NCBI RefSeq assembly: GCF_000802965.1
Contig: NZ_JSAK01000043.1
Coordinates: forward strand, 62,001 to 126,000
DNA length: 64,000 nt
Source: Pseudomonas fluorescens
GTDB lineage: Bacteria > Pseudomonadota > Gammaproteobacteria > Pseudomonadales > Pseudomonadaceae
Reading direction: 5' to 3'
A program made the translations under genes and the position numbers. Below, one piece after another: positions 19,049 through 31,900 of the stretch (within the stretch, counting starts at the first letter, position 1; each line of letters begins with the position of its first letter). The notes under the pieces are model-generated. The model was not told the DNA's origin. It made no database searches and worked only from the letters and a program-made list of their open reading frames with translations.

Positions 19049-19597
19049 TCAGCGATTGGCAAAAGTATCCGCACGACGCCCCGACACCTTGCGGCAATGC
19101 ACCAGCGCATCACGAATCATGAAGTTCACCAGGGTCGGCGAGACGCCAAGTTCCTTGGCGATGTCCTTCTGCGGAACGCCGTGCAGTCGGTACATCTCGA
19201 AGGCATAACGGGTGCGGCTCGGCAGCTCCGTCAGCGCGTCGGCAATGTTTTCCAGGGTGGAAAAATTGATGTGCGACGTTTCCGGCGAAGCACCCTGGAT
19301 CACCACGTTCAGGCCTTCCTCTTCAGGCCCGGAATACTTCTGTTCCAGTGCCTGCTTGCGGTAGTGATCGATCGCCAGGTTGCGCACGATCTGGAACAGA
19401 TAACTGAGCTGAGCCTTGAATGAAGAGGTGATCTGCGGCGCCGATTGCAGACGGAAGAACGCGTCCTGCACCACATCTTCAGCACGCGAGCGACAGCCGG
19501 TGATGCGGGCTGCAATCTTGACCAGAATCAGTCGATTGTCGACGAATGCCTGAAGTAACGGCGAATCGCACCTGCTTGTGGAGACTTGTTCCGTCAT
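19049..19597 (-). CDS. pvdS: Extracytoplasmic-function sigma factor PvdS
   Basis: 182 residues from the ATG at 19597, preceded by AGGGTG; a GTG three codons earlier is possible. Sigma region 2 is seen in RAEDVVQDAFFRLQ and LSYLFQIVRNLAIDHYRKQ, region 4 in TRYAFEMYRLHGVPQKDIAKELGVSPTLV. In pseudomonads PvdS directs RNA polymerase to pyoverdine genes under iron limitation and is held back by the anti-sigma factor FpvR when pyoverdine signalling is off. Divergent from pvdL. The promoter carries a Fur box, and four boxes for its product lie in this window. Confidence 0.95.
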   Translation of the reverse strand: MTEQVSTSRCDSPLLQAFVDNRLILVKIAARITGCRSRAEDVVQDAFFRLQSAPQITSSFKAQLSYLFQIVRNLAIDHYRKQALEQKYSGPEEEGLNVVIQGASPETSHINFSTLENIADALTELPSRTRYAFEMYRLHGVPQKDIAKELGVSPTLVNFMIRDALVHCRKVSGRRADTFANR

Positions 19598-19667
19598 GGA
19601 AATCACCCTGCTGCCAAAAGGTTAGTGGGGCGGCAAGAGACCGTGGCTGCCCTACACATCGAGCGAC

Positions 19668-19700
19668 AAATTAGGTTGAATGATAATGATTGTCAATTGA
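19668..19700 (-). promoter_or_regulatory. pvdS promoter with Fur box
   Basis: On the minus strand TTGACA (19696-19691), 17 bases, TAATTT (19673-19668) form a good sigma-70 promoter. The spacer and -35 element overlap TGATAATGATTGTCAATTGA (19681-19700), which matches the 19-base Fur consensus at about 13-14 positions. Iron-loaded Fur would block this promoter. Confidence 0.82.
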
Positions 19701-19789
19701 GAAAGAGAACTAATGCGCCGTAAAGGTGCAGAGTGAGAACTGCGACACGCTGTCGCGGCCCGGCCCGGTTGGCGCTCAAGCCGGGCGAC

Positions 19790-19813
19790 TAATTATTTGC
19801 AGACGTCATCCGT
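19790..19813 (+). promoter_or_regulatory. PvdS-type iron-starvation box for pvdL
   Basis: TAATT, 16 bases, CGT, one base off the consensus TAAAT-N16-CGT. It leaves a leader of roughly 150 bases before the pvdL ATG at 19970. Confidence 0.72.
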
Positions 19814-19969
19814 TCTCATTGGTGAATGGCTCCGGGCTCAAGCCCCGGATACCAGTGCATTGCCAATGCCTCGCGTGGTCGGCGAAGACCGCGTCCTGCG
19901 CGCCTTCGAATGGGGCGCGACGTAACAAAACCGATTCCAATTGCAAGCCGAATTCAGGCAGGAAACCTC

Positions 19970-22900
19970 ATGACCGACGCGTTCGAACTCCCCAGCACAC
20001 TGGTCCAAGCCCTCCAGCGCCGCGCGGCCCTGACGCCGGATCGAGTGGCCTTGCGTTTTCTCGCCGAAACCCGGGAACAGGCTGTGGTGCTCAGCTATCG
20101 CGAGCTGGATCAGCGAGCGCGGACGTTTGCTGGCGCGTTGCAGGCCGAGGTTGATTTCGGCGATCGCGCAGTGCTGCTGTTTCCCAGCGGTGCGGATTAC
20201 GTCGCGGCGTTCTTTGGTTGCTTGTATGCCGGTGTGATCGCGGTGCCAGCCTATCCGCCGGAGTCGACGCGCCGTCATCACCAGGAGCGTCTGCTGTCGA
20301 TCATCAGCGATGCCGAACCGCGCCTGTTGCTGACCAGCGCCGGTCTGCGCGATTCGTTGCTGCAAATCGAAGGCGCGCCGCCGCTGCTGTGTGTCGATAC
20401 CCTCGACAGCGCGCTGGCCGACTGCTGGGTTGCGCCGGACCTGCAAGATGATCACATCGCCTTCCTGCAATACACCTCCGGTTCCACCGCGTTGCCCAAA
20501 GGCGTGCAAGTCAGCCACGGCAACCTGGTTGCCAATGAGTTGCTGATCCGCCACGGTTTCGGCATCGATGTGAACCCCGACGACGTGATCGTCAGCTGGC
20601 TGCCGCTGTACCACGACATGGGTTTGATCGGTGGCTTGTTGCAGCCGATTTTCAGCGGCGTGCCTTGCGTGTTGATGTCGCCGGCGTACTTCCTCGGCCG
20701 GCCATTGCGCTGGCTGGAAGCGATCAGCGAATACGGCGGCACCATCAGTGGCGGACCGGATTTTGCCTACCGGTTGTGCAGCGAACGGGTCAGCGAATCG
20801 GCCCTGGAGCGCCTCGACCTGAGCGGCTGGCGTGTGGCGTATTCCGGCTCTGAACCGATTCGTCTCGACACTCTGGAACGCTTCGCCGAGAAGTTCGCCG
20901 GTTGCGGTTTCAGAGAAGACAGTTTCATGGCTTCTTACGGTCTGGCCGAAGCCACGCTGTTCGTGGCCGGCACTCCGCGCGGTCAAGGGATTGGCAACCT
21001 GCGCGTCGACGATCAAGCCTTGGCGCAAAACCGTGCCGAAGCGGGCGAGGGCAGCGCGATCATGAGCTGCGGCGTCAGCCAGCCGGATCACGCGGTGTTG
21101 ATCTTCGACCCGGTTTCGCTCATCGAACTCAATGACAACGCAGTCGGCGAAGTCTGGGCCAGCGGCCCGAGCATCGCACTCGGCTACTGGCGCAATCCCG
21201 AGGCGACCGCCAAGACCTTCGTCCAGCACGCCGGGCAAACCTGGCTGCGTACCGGTGACCTGGGTTTCATGCGCAACGGCGAGCTGTTCATCACTGGACG
21301 ACTGAAAGACATGCTGATCGTGCGCGGTCATAACCTTTATCCACAGGACATCGAGCAGACGGTCGAACGCGAAGTGGAAGTGGTGCGCAAAGGTCGCATC
21401 GCCGCATTCGCGGTCAACATCGACGGTCAGGAAGGGATTGGCATCGCGGCGGAAATCAGCCGCAGCGTGCAAAAAATCCTGCCACCTGAAGCGCTGATCA
21501 AAGTCATCCGCCAAGCCGTGGCCGAGGCGTATCAGGAAGCGCCGAGCGTGGTGGTGTTGCTCAATCCGGGTGCGTTACCCAAGACCTCCAGCGGTAAATT
21601 GCAACGCTCGGCATGCCGTAATCGGATGGCCGACGGAAGCCTCGACAGCTATGCGGTGTTCCCTTCAACGGTTACCGAAAGCACTGCAAACACTGAATCG
21701 GGCACTGAACTGCAAACCTTGATCGGGCAGATCTGGTGCGAACAGCTGAACGTCAAACACATCAGCGCCGACGATCACTACTTTCTGCTTGGCGGCAACT
21801 CCATCGCCGCAACGCAGGTGGTGGCGCGTTTGCGTGAAGCGCTCGGCCTGGAGCTGAACCTGCGCCTGTTGTTCGAAGCGCCAACCCTCGGCGCATTCGT
21901 CGAAGTTGTGGCCCGGCAACAAAAGGACGGCGGACTGGCGCAAGGCTCAATCACCATTCTGTCGCGTGCAGAAGCGATGCCGCAATCGCTGGCGCAAAAC
22001 CGTCTGTGGATCACCTGGCAACTGGACCCGCAAAGCAGCGCCTACAACATTCCCGGTGCCTTGCGCCTGCGCGGCGAGCTGGATGAAGACGCCTTGCGCG
22101 GCAGCTTCCAGCAGTTGATCGAGCGCCACGAATCCTTGCGCACGCGGTTCTTCGAGCGTGACGGCGTGGCGTTGCAACAGGTCGATGCCGTTGCTGAATT
22201 CAACCTGCAACGCATCGACATCAGCGACCTGCCGGTGACCGAACGCGAAGCCCGCGCACAGCAAATCCGCGAAGACGAAGCGCGCACCCAGTTTGATCTG
22301 GAGAAAGGTCCGTTGCTGTGGGTGACGCTGGTGCGCCTCGACGACGAAGACCATCAACTGCTGGTGACGATGCATCACATCATCGCTGACGGCTGGTCGC
22401 TGAATGTGCTGATCGACGAGTTTTCCCGGCTGTACGCGGCGGCTTCTCAAGGGCAGCAAACGACGCTTGCGCCATTGCCGACCCAGTACGCCGACTACGG
22501 CAGCTGGCAGCGTCAATGGCTGGCGCAGGGGGAGGGCGAGCGTCAACTGGCCTACTGGAAAGCGCAGTTGGGCGATGAGCATCCGACCCTGAGCCTGGCC
22601 ACCGACCATCCGCGCTCAGCACAGCAACTGCACCGCGCTGCACGCCACACGGTGCGGCTGGACGCGAGTCTGAGCGATGCCATTCGCCAGACTGCCCAGA
22701 CCCATGAATCGACCTCTTTCATGCTGCTGCTCGCTGCATTCCAGACCCTGTTGCATCACTACAGCGGTCAACGCGACATCCGCATCGGGGTGCCGAACGC
22801 CAACCGTCCACGCCTGGAAACCCAAGGCCTGATCGGCTTCTTTATCAACACCCAGGTGATGCGCGCGCAGGTGGATTCGCGATTGCCATTTGCCGAGTTA

Positions 22901-25900
22901 CTGGAGCAAACCCGTCAGGCCGCATTGGGCGCACAAACCCATCAGGATCTGCCGTTCGAACAACTGCTCGAAGCCTTCCCGCAGGCGCGTGAACAGGGCC
23001 TGTTCCAGGTCATGTTCAACCACCAGCAACGTGACTTCAGCGCCTTGAAACGCCTGCCGGGGCTGCTGGCCGAAGAGTTGCCGTGGCACAGTCGCGAAGC
23101 CAAGTTCGACCTGCAATTGCACAGTGAAGAAGATCGCAACGGTCGCTTGAGTCTGTCTTTCGACTACGCCAGCGAGTTGTTCGACGGGGCGACCATCGAG
23201 CGTCTGGCCGGGCATTACAGCAACCTGTTGCGCGAAGTCTGCGAGCGTCCGCAAACCGCCCTCGGCGATCTGCAATTGCTGACCGAAGCGGAGTTCAACC
23301 AGCAAGCTGACTGGGCCATTGCACCGTGCACACCCGCCAGCCAATGGCTGCCCGAACTGCTCAACGAGCAAGCGCGCCAGACCCCGGAACGCACTGCGCT
23401 GATGTGGGACGGCGGCAGCCTCGATTTCGCCGAACTGCACACCCAGGCCAATCGCCTGGCCCATTACCTGCGCGACAAAGGCGTTGGTCCGGACGTGTGC
23501 GTGGCCATTGCTGCCGAGCGTTCGCCGCAATTGCTCATCGGCCTGCTGGCGATCATCAAGGCTGGCGGCGCTTATGTGCCTCTCGATCCGGACTACCCGG
23601 CCGAGCGCCTGGCCTACATGCTCAAGGACAGCGGCGTCGATTTGCTGCTGACCCAAACCCAATTGCTCGATCGCCTGCCGGCCACCGACGGCGTCAGCGT
23701 GATCGCCATGGACGCCCTGCATCTGGAGAGCTGGCCGAGCCAAACGCCGGGCCTGCATCTGCACGGCGATAACCTGGCGTACGTGATCTACACCTCCGGT
23801 TCCACCGGCCAGCCCAAAGGCGTCGGCAACACCCACGCCGCCCTCGCCGAGCGCCTGCAATGGATGCAAAACACTTACTGTCTGAACGAAACCGACGTGC
23901 TGATGCAAAAGGCACCGATCAGTTTCGACGTGTCGGTGTGGGAGTGTTTCTGGCCGCTGATCACCGGTGCTCGCTTGTTGATCGCCGGCCCCGGTGAACA
24001 CCGCGATCCACACCGCATCGCGCAGTTGGTTCAGCAATACGGCGTGACCACGTTGCACTTCGTGCCGCCGCTGCTTTCGTTGTTCATCGACGAACCGCTC
24101 AGCGCCGAATGTACCAGCCTGCGCCGCGTGTTCTGCGGCGGCGAAGCCTTGCCCGCCGCACTGCGCAACCGCGTGCTGGAACAACTGCCGGCCGTGCAAC
24201 TGCACAATCGTTACGGCCCGACCGAAACCGCGATCAACGTCACCCATTGGCACTGCACGACCGCCGACGGCGAGCGTTCGCCGATTGGCCGTCCGCTGGG
24301 TAACGTCGTCTGCCGTGTACTCGATAGCGAACTCAATCCTGTTCCGGCCGGGGTGCCGGGTGAGTTGTGCATCAGCGGCATCGGTTTGGCCCGTGGTTAT
24401 CTGGGCCGTCCGGGCTTGACCGCCGAACGTTTCGTGGTCGATCCCATGGGCGAGCGGGGCGCGCGTCTGTACCGCACCGGCGACCGTGCGCGTTGGACCG
24501 CCGACGGCGTAATCGAATACCTCGGCCGTCTCGATCAGCAGGTCAAACTGCGTGGCTTCCGTGTGGAGCCGGAAGAAATCGAAGCTCGGCTGTTGGCTCA
24601 GGACGGCGTAGTGCAAGCGGTGGTGCTGGTTCGCGAAACCTCTGCGGGTGGTCAGTTGATCGGTTACTACACCGCCGATTCCAACGAATCCGAGGACGCC
24701 CAAACCACACGGCTGAAAACCGCGTTGGCAGACGAACTGCCGGAATACATGGTCCCGGCACAGCTGATGCGCCTCGACGAAATGCCCCTCAGCCCGAACG
24801 GCAAACTCGACCGCCGCGCCTTGCCGGAACCGCAGTGGCAAGTGCGCGAACACGTCGAACCGGTCACCGAGCTGGAGCAACAAATCGCCGGCATCTGGCG
24901 TGAAGTGCTGGGCCTCGAGCAAGTCGGCCTGCGTGATGATTTCTTCGCCCTCGGTGGTCATTCGTTGCTGGCCACGCAAATCATCTCCCGCACGCGCCAG
25001 GCCTGCGACGTCGAGTTGCCATTGCGTGCGCTGTTCGAGAACAGCGAACTGGACGCCTTCGCCGAACAAGTGCGCCTGATCCAGGTCAGCGGCAGCACCA
25101 ACAAGCAACCACCTATTGAAAAGGTCGACCGCAGCCAACCAGTGCCGCTGTCTTATTCCCAGCAGCGCATGTGGTTCCTCTGGCAGATGGAGCCGGGCAG
25201 CCCGGCCTACAACGTTGGCGGCATGGCGCGGCTGCGCGGGGTGCTGGATGTCGGGCGTTTCGACGCGGCGCTGCAAGCGTTGATCCTGCGCCACGAAACC
25301 CTGCGCACCACGTTCCCAAGTGTCAATGGCGTGGCCCGTCAGCAGGTGCACGCCGATAGCGGCGTGCGCATGGACTGGAAGGATTTCTCTGCGCTGGACG
25401 CCGCCGCCCGCGAACAACGGGTGCAGCAACTGGCTGATGATGAAGCGCACCAGCCGTTCGATCTGGAAACCGGGCCGCTGCTGCGCGCTTGTCTGGTCAA
25501 AACCGCCGAGCACGAACATTACCTGGTGCTGACCCTGCACCACATCGTCACCGAAGGCTGGGCGATGGACATTTTCGCCCGGGAACTCAGCGCGCTTTAC
25601 GAAGCGTTTGTCGATGAGCGCGAATCGCCGTTGCAGCCGCTGCCGGTGCAGTACCTCGATTACAGCGTCTGGCAGCGGCAGTGGCTGGAGTCCGGCGAGC
25701 GTCAGCGCCAACTCGACTACTGGACCGCGCAACTGGGCCGCGAACATCCGTTGCTGGAACTGCCCGGTGACCGTCCGCGTCCGCCGGTGCAAAGTCATCA
25801 GGGCGAATTGTTCCGTTTCGACCTGAGCGATGACCTCGCCGCACGGGTCCGCGCCTTCAATGCGCAAAACGGTCTGACCCTGTTCATGACCATGACCGCC

Positions 25901-28900
25901 GCATTGGCTGTGCTGCTTTACCGCTACAGCGGCCAGACCGACCTGCGCATCGGCGCCCCGGTGGCCAACCGCATTCGCCCGGAAAGTGAAGGGCTGATCG
26001 GCGCGTTCCTCAACACCCAAGTGCTGCGCTGCCAGCTCGACGGGCAGATGAGCGTCGGTGAATTGTTGGAGCAGGTGCGCCACACGGTCATCGAAGGCCA
26101 GTCCCATCAGGACCTGCCGTTCGATCATCTGGTGGAAGCCTTGCAGCCACCGCGCAGCGCCGCCTACAACCCGCTGTTCCAGGTGATGTGCAACGTGCAG
26201 CGCTGGGAATTCCAGCAGAGCCGAAAACTCGCCGACATGACCGTCGAATACCTGGCCAACGACGCTCGCGCGACCAAGTTCGACCTCAACCTGGAAGTCA
26301 CCGACCTCGACCATCGCCTCGGTTGCTGCCTGACTTACAGCACCGATCTGTTCGACGAACCGCGCATCGCACGCATGGCCGGGCACTGGCGCAACCTGCT
26401 GGAAGCGCTGCTGGCCGATCCGCATCAGCGCCTCAGTGAGTTGCCGTTGCTCGAAGCCACGGAACAGCAAAACCTGCTCGACAGCCTCGGCGTCGAACCG
26501 GGTGAACATTGCCTGGACCAGTGCATTCATCACCTGTTCAGCGAACAGGCGCTGGCGCGTCCCGATGCGCCGGCACTGACGTTCGCCGGGCAAACCCTGA
26601 GCTATGCCGAACTCGACAGCCGTGCCAATCGCCTGGCGTGGATGCTGCGCGAGCGTGGCGTGGGCCCGCAGGTTCGCGTTGGCCTGGCGCTTGAGCGTTC
26701 GCTGGAAATGGTCGTCGGCCTGCTGGCGATCCTCAAGGCTGGCGGCGCCTACGTGCCATTGGACCCGGAATACCCGCTTGATCGGCTGCATTACATGATC
26801 GAAGACAGCGGCATTGGTCTGCTGCTGAGCGATACGGCGATGTTCGATGCGTTGGGTGAATTGCCGGCAAGCGTGGCCCGCTGGTGCCTTGAAGAAGACG
26901 CCGCCGAACTGGCCAACTACCCGGCGACCGAACTGCCATTTATCAGCCTGCCGCAGCATCAGGCGTACCTGATCTACACCTCGGGTTCCACTGGAAAACC
27001 GAAAGGTGTGGTGGTGTCCCACGGCGAAATCGCCATGCATTGCCGCGCGGTGATCAAGCGTTTCGGCATGCGCCCCGACGACTGCGAACTGCACTTTTAT
27101 TCGATCAACTTCGACGCCGCCACCGAGCGCCTGTTGGTGCCGCTGTTGAGCGGTGCCCAAGTGGTTCTGCGTGCTCAAGGACAATGGGACGCCGAAGAAA
27201 TCTGCGGCCTGATCCGTCGCCACCACATCAACATCCTCGGCTTCACCCCAAGCTACGGCAGCCAGTTGGCGCAGTGGCTGGCCACGCAAAGCGAAATCCT
27301 GCCGGTGCGCATGATCATCACCGGCGGCGAAGCGCTGACCGGCGAGCACTTGCAACGGATTCGCGCAGTGTTCACACCGAGCCTGTTCTTCAACGCCTAC
27401 GGCCCGACCGAAACCGTGGTCATGCCATTGGCCAGTCTGGCGCCTGAAGTGCTGGAAGAAGGCGCCGGCAGCGTGCCGATCGGCAGCGTCATCGGTGATC
27501 GCGTGGCGTACATTCTCGACGCCGATCTGGCGTTGGTGCCGCAAGGCGCGACGGGTGAGTTGTACGTCGGCGGCGCGGGTCTGGCCCAGGGTTATCACCA
27601 GCGTCCCGGCATGACTGCCGAGCGGTTTGTGGCTGACCAATTCGCCAGCAACGGTGGTCGTCTGTATCGCACCGGCGACCTGGTGCGCCAGTGTGCCGAT
27701 GGCTTGGTGGAATACCTCGGTCGCATCGACCATCAAGTGAAGATTCGCGGTTTCCGTATCGAGTTGGGCGAGATCGAAACCCGTTTGCTTGAGCATGAAT
27801 CGGTGCGTGAGGCCGTCGTGTTGGCGCTCGATGCACCGAGCGGCAAACAACTGGTGAGCTATCTGGTTTGCGACGTCACCGAACAGGACGAGTCGCAACA
27901 AGCCGCATTGCGAGAATCCCTCAAGACGCACCTCAAATCCCAGTTGCCGGATTACATGGTGCCATCCCACCTGATTCTGCTGGCGAGCATGCCGTTGACC
28001 GCCAACGGTAAACTCGACCGCCGCGCTTTGCCGGCGCCGGACCCGGAGCTGAACCGTCAACACTACGTGGCGCCGAGCAACGAGCTGGAACTGACGTTGG
28101 CGCAGATCTGGTGCGAGGTGCTGAACGTCGAACAGGTCGGCCTCAACGACAACTTCTTTGAACTCGGCGGCGACTCGATCCTGTCGATTCAAGTGGTCAG
28201 CCGTGCGCGGCAGCAGGGCATTCACTTCAGCCCCCGCGACTTGTTCCAGCACCAGACCGTGCAAACCCTCGCCGCCATCGCGACTCGCACCGAACAGGTC
28301 ACGGCCGAGCAAGGTTTGCTCAGCGGCGAGTCGCGCCTGACACCGATCCAGCACTGGTTTTTCGACACCGACATCCCGCAGCGCCAGCACTGGAACCAGG
28401 CGTTGCTGCTGGAACCGACCGTGGCGCTGGAGCCCCATCGTCTGGAGCAAGCGCTGCTGGCGGTGCTTGAACAGCACGACGCCTTGCGTCTGCGCTTCAG
28501 CGAAGTTGATGGCCAATGGCGCGCCGAGTATCAGGCAATTTCCGATGCGACGGTGCTGTGGCAAGTACAGGTTCCGTCCATGGACCAATGCGCGGCACTG
28601 TTCGCCGATGCCCAGCGCAACCTCGACCTACAAGCAGGGCCGCTGATGCGCGCATTGTTGGTTGATGGCCCGGAAGGGCGGCAACGGTTGTTCATCGCCA
28701 TTCACCACTTGGTGGTGGACGGCGTTTCCTGGCGCGTGCTGTTGGACGACTTGCAAACGGTGTATCGCCAACTCAACGCGCAGCAGTCGGTAAAACTGCC
28801 GGCGAAAACCAGCGCCTTCAAGGATTGGACCGCACGCTTGCAGGCGTATGCCGGTAGCGAATCGCTGCGCGAAGAACTGAGCTGGTGGCAGACACAAGTG

Positions 28901-31900
28901 GCCGGGCCGAGCGCCGAATTGCCGTGTGATCGTCCCGAGGGCGGTCGGCAGAATCGCCATGCACAAACCGTCAGCGTGCGTCTCGACAGCGAGCGCACCC
29001 GTCAATTGCTGCAACAGGCGCCGAGTGCCTATCGCACCCAAGTCAACGACCTGCTGCTGACCGCATTGGCCCGTGTGCTGTGCCGCTGGAGCGGGCACGA
29101 ATCGGCGCTGATTCAACTTGAAGGCCATGGCCGCGAGGCGCTGTTCGACGAGATCGATCTGACCCGCACCGTCGGCTGGTTCACCAGCGCCTATCCACTG
29201 CGGTTGACGCCAGAGAACGAGCAGGGTGCTTCGATCAAGGCAATCAAGGAACAGCTGCGCGCCGTGCCGCACAAAGGACTCGGTTATGGCGTGCTGCGCT
29301 ACCTCGCCGATGATCAGTGCCGCCAGTCCATGGCCGCGTTGCCGGTCGCGCCAATTACCTTCAACTACCTCGGCCAGTTCGACCAGAACTTCGGCAATGA
29401 GGCGCTGTTCCGTCCACTGGATGAGCAGGTCGGTGCCGCACACGATCCGAAAGCACCACTGCCCAACGAGCTGAGCGTCGATAGCCAGGTTTATGGCGGT
29501 GAGCTGGTGCTGCGCTGGACCTTCAGCGCCGAACGCTACGAGCCGCAGACTATCAACGAATTGGCCGAAGCTTACGTGGGCGAGCTGACCAGCCTGATCG
29601 AGCATTGCTTGCGCGACGATGCCGGTGGCCTGACCCCGTCGGACTTCCCGCTGGCCCAGCTGAACCAGACTCAACTGGATGCGCTGCCTGTTGCGGCCAG
29701 CGTCATCGAAGACGTCTACCCGCTGACGCCGATGCAGGAAGGCATGCTGCTGCATACGCTTCTGGAACCGGGCACTGGCCTCTATTACATGCAGGACCGT
29801 TACCGCATCAACAGCGAGCTCGACCCGCAGCGTTTCGCCCAGGCCTGGCAAGCGGTGATCGCCCGTCACGAAGCCTTGCGCGCCTCGTTCTGCTGGAACG
29901 TCGGCGAAGACATGCTGCAAGTTATCCACAAGCCGGGCAGTACGCCGATCGAGTACCTCGACTGGAGCGAAATCGCTGAAGATGAGCAAGAGCCGAAGCT
30001 GCAAGTGCTGCTGAAAAGCGAGCGCGAGGCCGGGTTCGATCTGCTCAACCAGGCACCGTTCCACCTGCGTTTGATCCGGGTTGGCGCGGCGCGTTACTGG
30101 TTCATGATGAGCAACCACCACATCCTCATCGATGCCTGGTGCCGGTCGCTGCTGATGAACGATTTCTTCGAGATCTACAGCGCCCTCGGCGAGGGCCGGG
30201 AGGCGCAACTGGCCGTGCCGCCGCGTTATCGCGACTACATCGGCTGGCTGCAACGCCAGAGCCTGGCCGAAGCGCGGCAGTGGTGGAAAACCAATCTGCA
30301 AGGCTTTGAACGGACGACGCCAATCCCGAGTGATCGGCCGTTCCTGCGCGAGCACGCTGGCGAAAGCGGCGGCATGATCGTCGGCGACCGCTACACCCGA
30401 CTGGATGCCCGTGACGGCGCGCAACTGCGTGAACTGGCTCAGGCTCATCAACTGACCATCAACACCTTCGCCCAAGCGGCGTGGGCCTTGGTCCTGCGGC
30501 GCTTGAGCGGTGATCGCGACGTGCTGTTCGGCGTCACGGTGGCCGGGCGTCCGGTGGACATGCCGGAGATGCAGCGCACCGTCGGCCTGTTCATCAACAG
30601 CATCGCGCTGCGGGTGAAAATGCCGGAAGACCATCAGCGTTGCAGCGTCCGCCAGTGGCTGACGGCACTGCTCGACAGCAACATGCAGCTGCGTGAGTAC
30701 GAATACTTGCCACTGGTGAGCATTCAGGAGCACAGCGAATTGCCGAAGGGCCAGCCGTTGTTCGACAGCCTGTTCGTGTTCGAAAACGCCCCGGTGGAAG
30801 TGTCGGTGCTCGACCGTGCGCAGAGCCTCAACGCGACGTCGGATTCGGGCCGCACTCACACCAATTTCCCGCTGACGGCGGTGTGCTATCCCGGCGATGA
30901 CCTGGGCTTGCACCTGTCCTATGACCAGCGATATTTCGACGAGTCCACGGTCGAGCGCATGCTCGCTGAGTTCAAGCGCTTGCTGTTGGCGCTGGTCGAA
31001 GGTTTCCATGGCGACATGACGGACTTGCCACTGCTGGGTGCCGATGAGCAGGATTTCCTGATTCACGGCTGCAACCAGAGCGAACAGGCTTACCCGCTGG
31101 AACAGAGCTACGTTTCATTGTTTGAAGCTCAGGTGGCCGAGCATCCACAGCGAATCGCCGCCAGTTGCCTGGATCAGCAACACAGCTACCTTGAGCTGAA
31201 CCAGCGCAGCAACCGTCTCGGTCATGCGCTGATTGCGGCGGGTGTCGGACTGGATCAACCGGTGGCGTTGCTGGCCGAACGCAGTCTTGATTTGCTCGGC
31301 ATGATCATCGGCAGCTTCAAGGCGGGTGCGGGATATCTGCCTCTGGACCCGGGGCTGCCGAGCCAACGCCTGAGTCGCATCATCGACTTGAGCCGCACGC
31401 CGCTGCTGGTCTGCACCCGAGCCTGTCACGAGCAAGCGCTGGGGTTGCTGGATGAGTTCGCTTGCGCTAATCGACCTCGGTTGCTGGTCTGGGAAGAGGT
31501 GCAGGCGAGCGAGGTCTCGGTGGTCAATCCCGGCGTCTACAGCGGTCCGGACAATCTGGCCTACGTGATCTATACGTCCGGTTCCACCGGTTTGCCGAAG
31601 GGTGTGATGGTCGAACAGCGCGGCATGCTCAATAACCAGTTGAGCAAGGTGCCGTACCTGAACCTGAGCGAAGCCGACTTGATCGCCCAGACCGCTTCGC
31701 AAAGCTTCGATATTTCGGTCTGGCAATTCCTCGCCGCACCGTTGTTCGGTGCGCGAGTGGACATCGTGCCGAACAGCATTGCCCACGATCCGCAAGGCCT
31801 GCTGACCCATGTTCAGAACAAGGGCATTACCGTGCTGGAAAGCGTGCCGTCGCTGATCCAGAGCATGCTCGCCCAGGAACGCATGAGCCTCGACGGCCTG

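Larger units (their letters stand above)
19598..19969. other. 372-bp pvdS-pvdL divergent control region
   Basis: It contains the Fur-box promoter of pvdS and the PvdS box of pvdL. The stretch 19814-19969 is a leader without a supported gene; the frame of pvdL is open through part of it, but no ribosome site supports a start there. Confidence 0.7.

Noticed and set aside
19826..19969. Upstream extension of pvdL by 48 codons
   Set aside because: No ribosome site, and it would place the start immediately after the PvdS box; the ATG at 19970 has a good site and matches the known PvdL start.
22898..28588. 1896-codon open frame on the minus strand opposite pvdL
   Set aside because: It is the mirror of GC-rich pvdL codons, matches no known motif and is rich in Gln/His/Arg as such shadows are. 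The plus strand encodes an unbroken known synthetase.
28628..31066. 812-codon open frame on the minus strand opposite pvdL
   Set aside because: Same shadow effect; no motif and no ribosome site.
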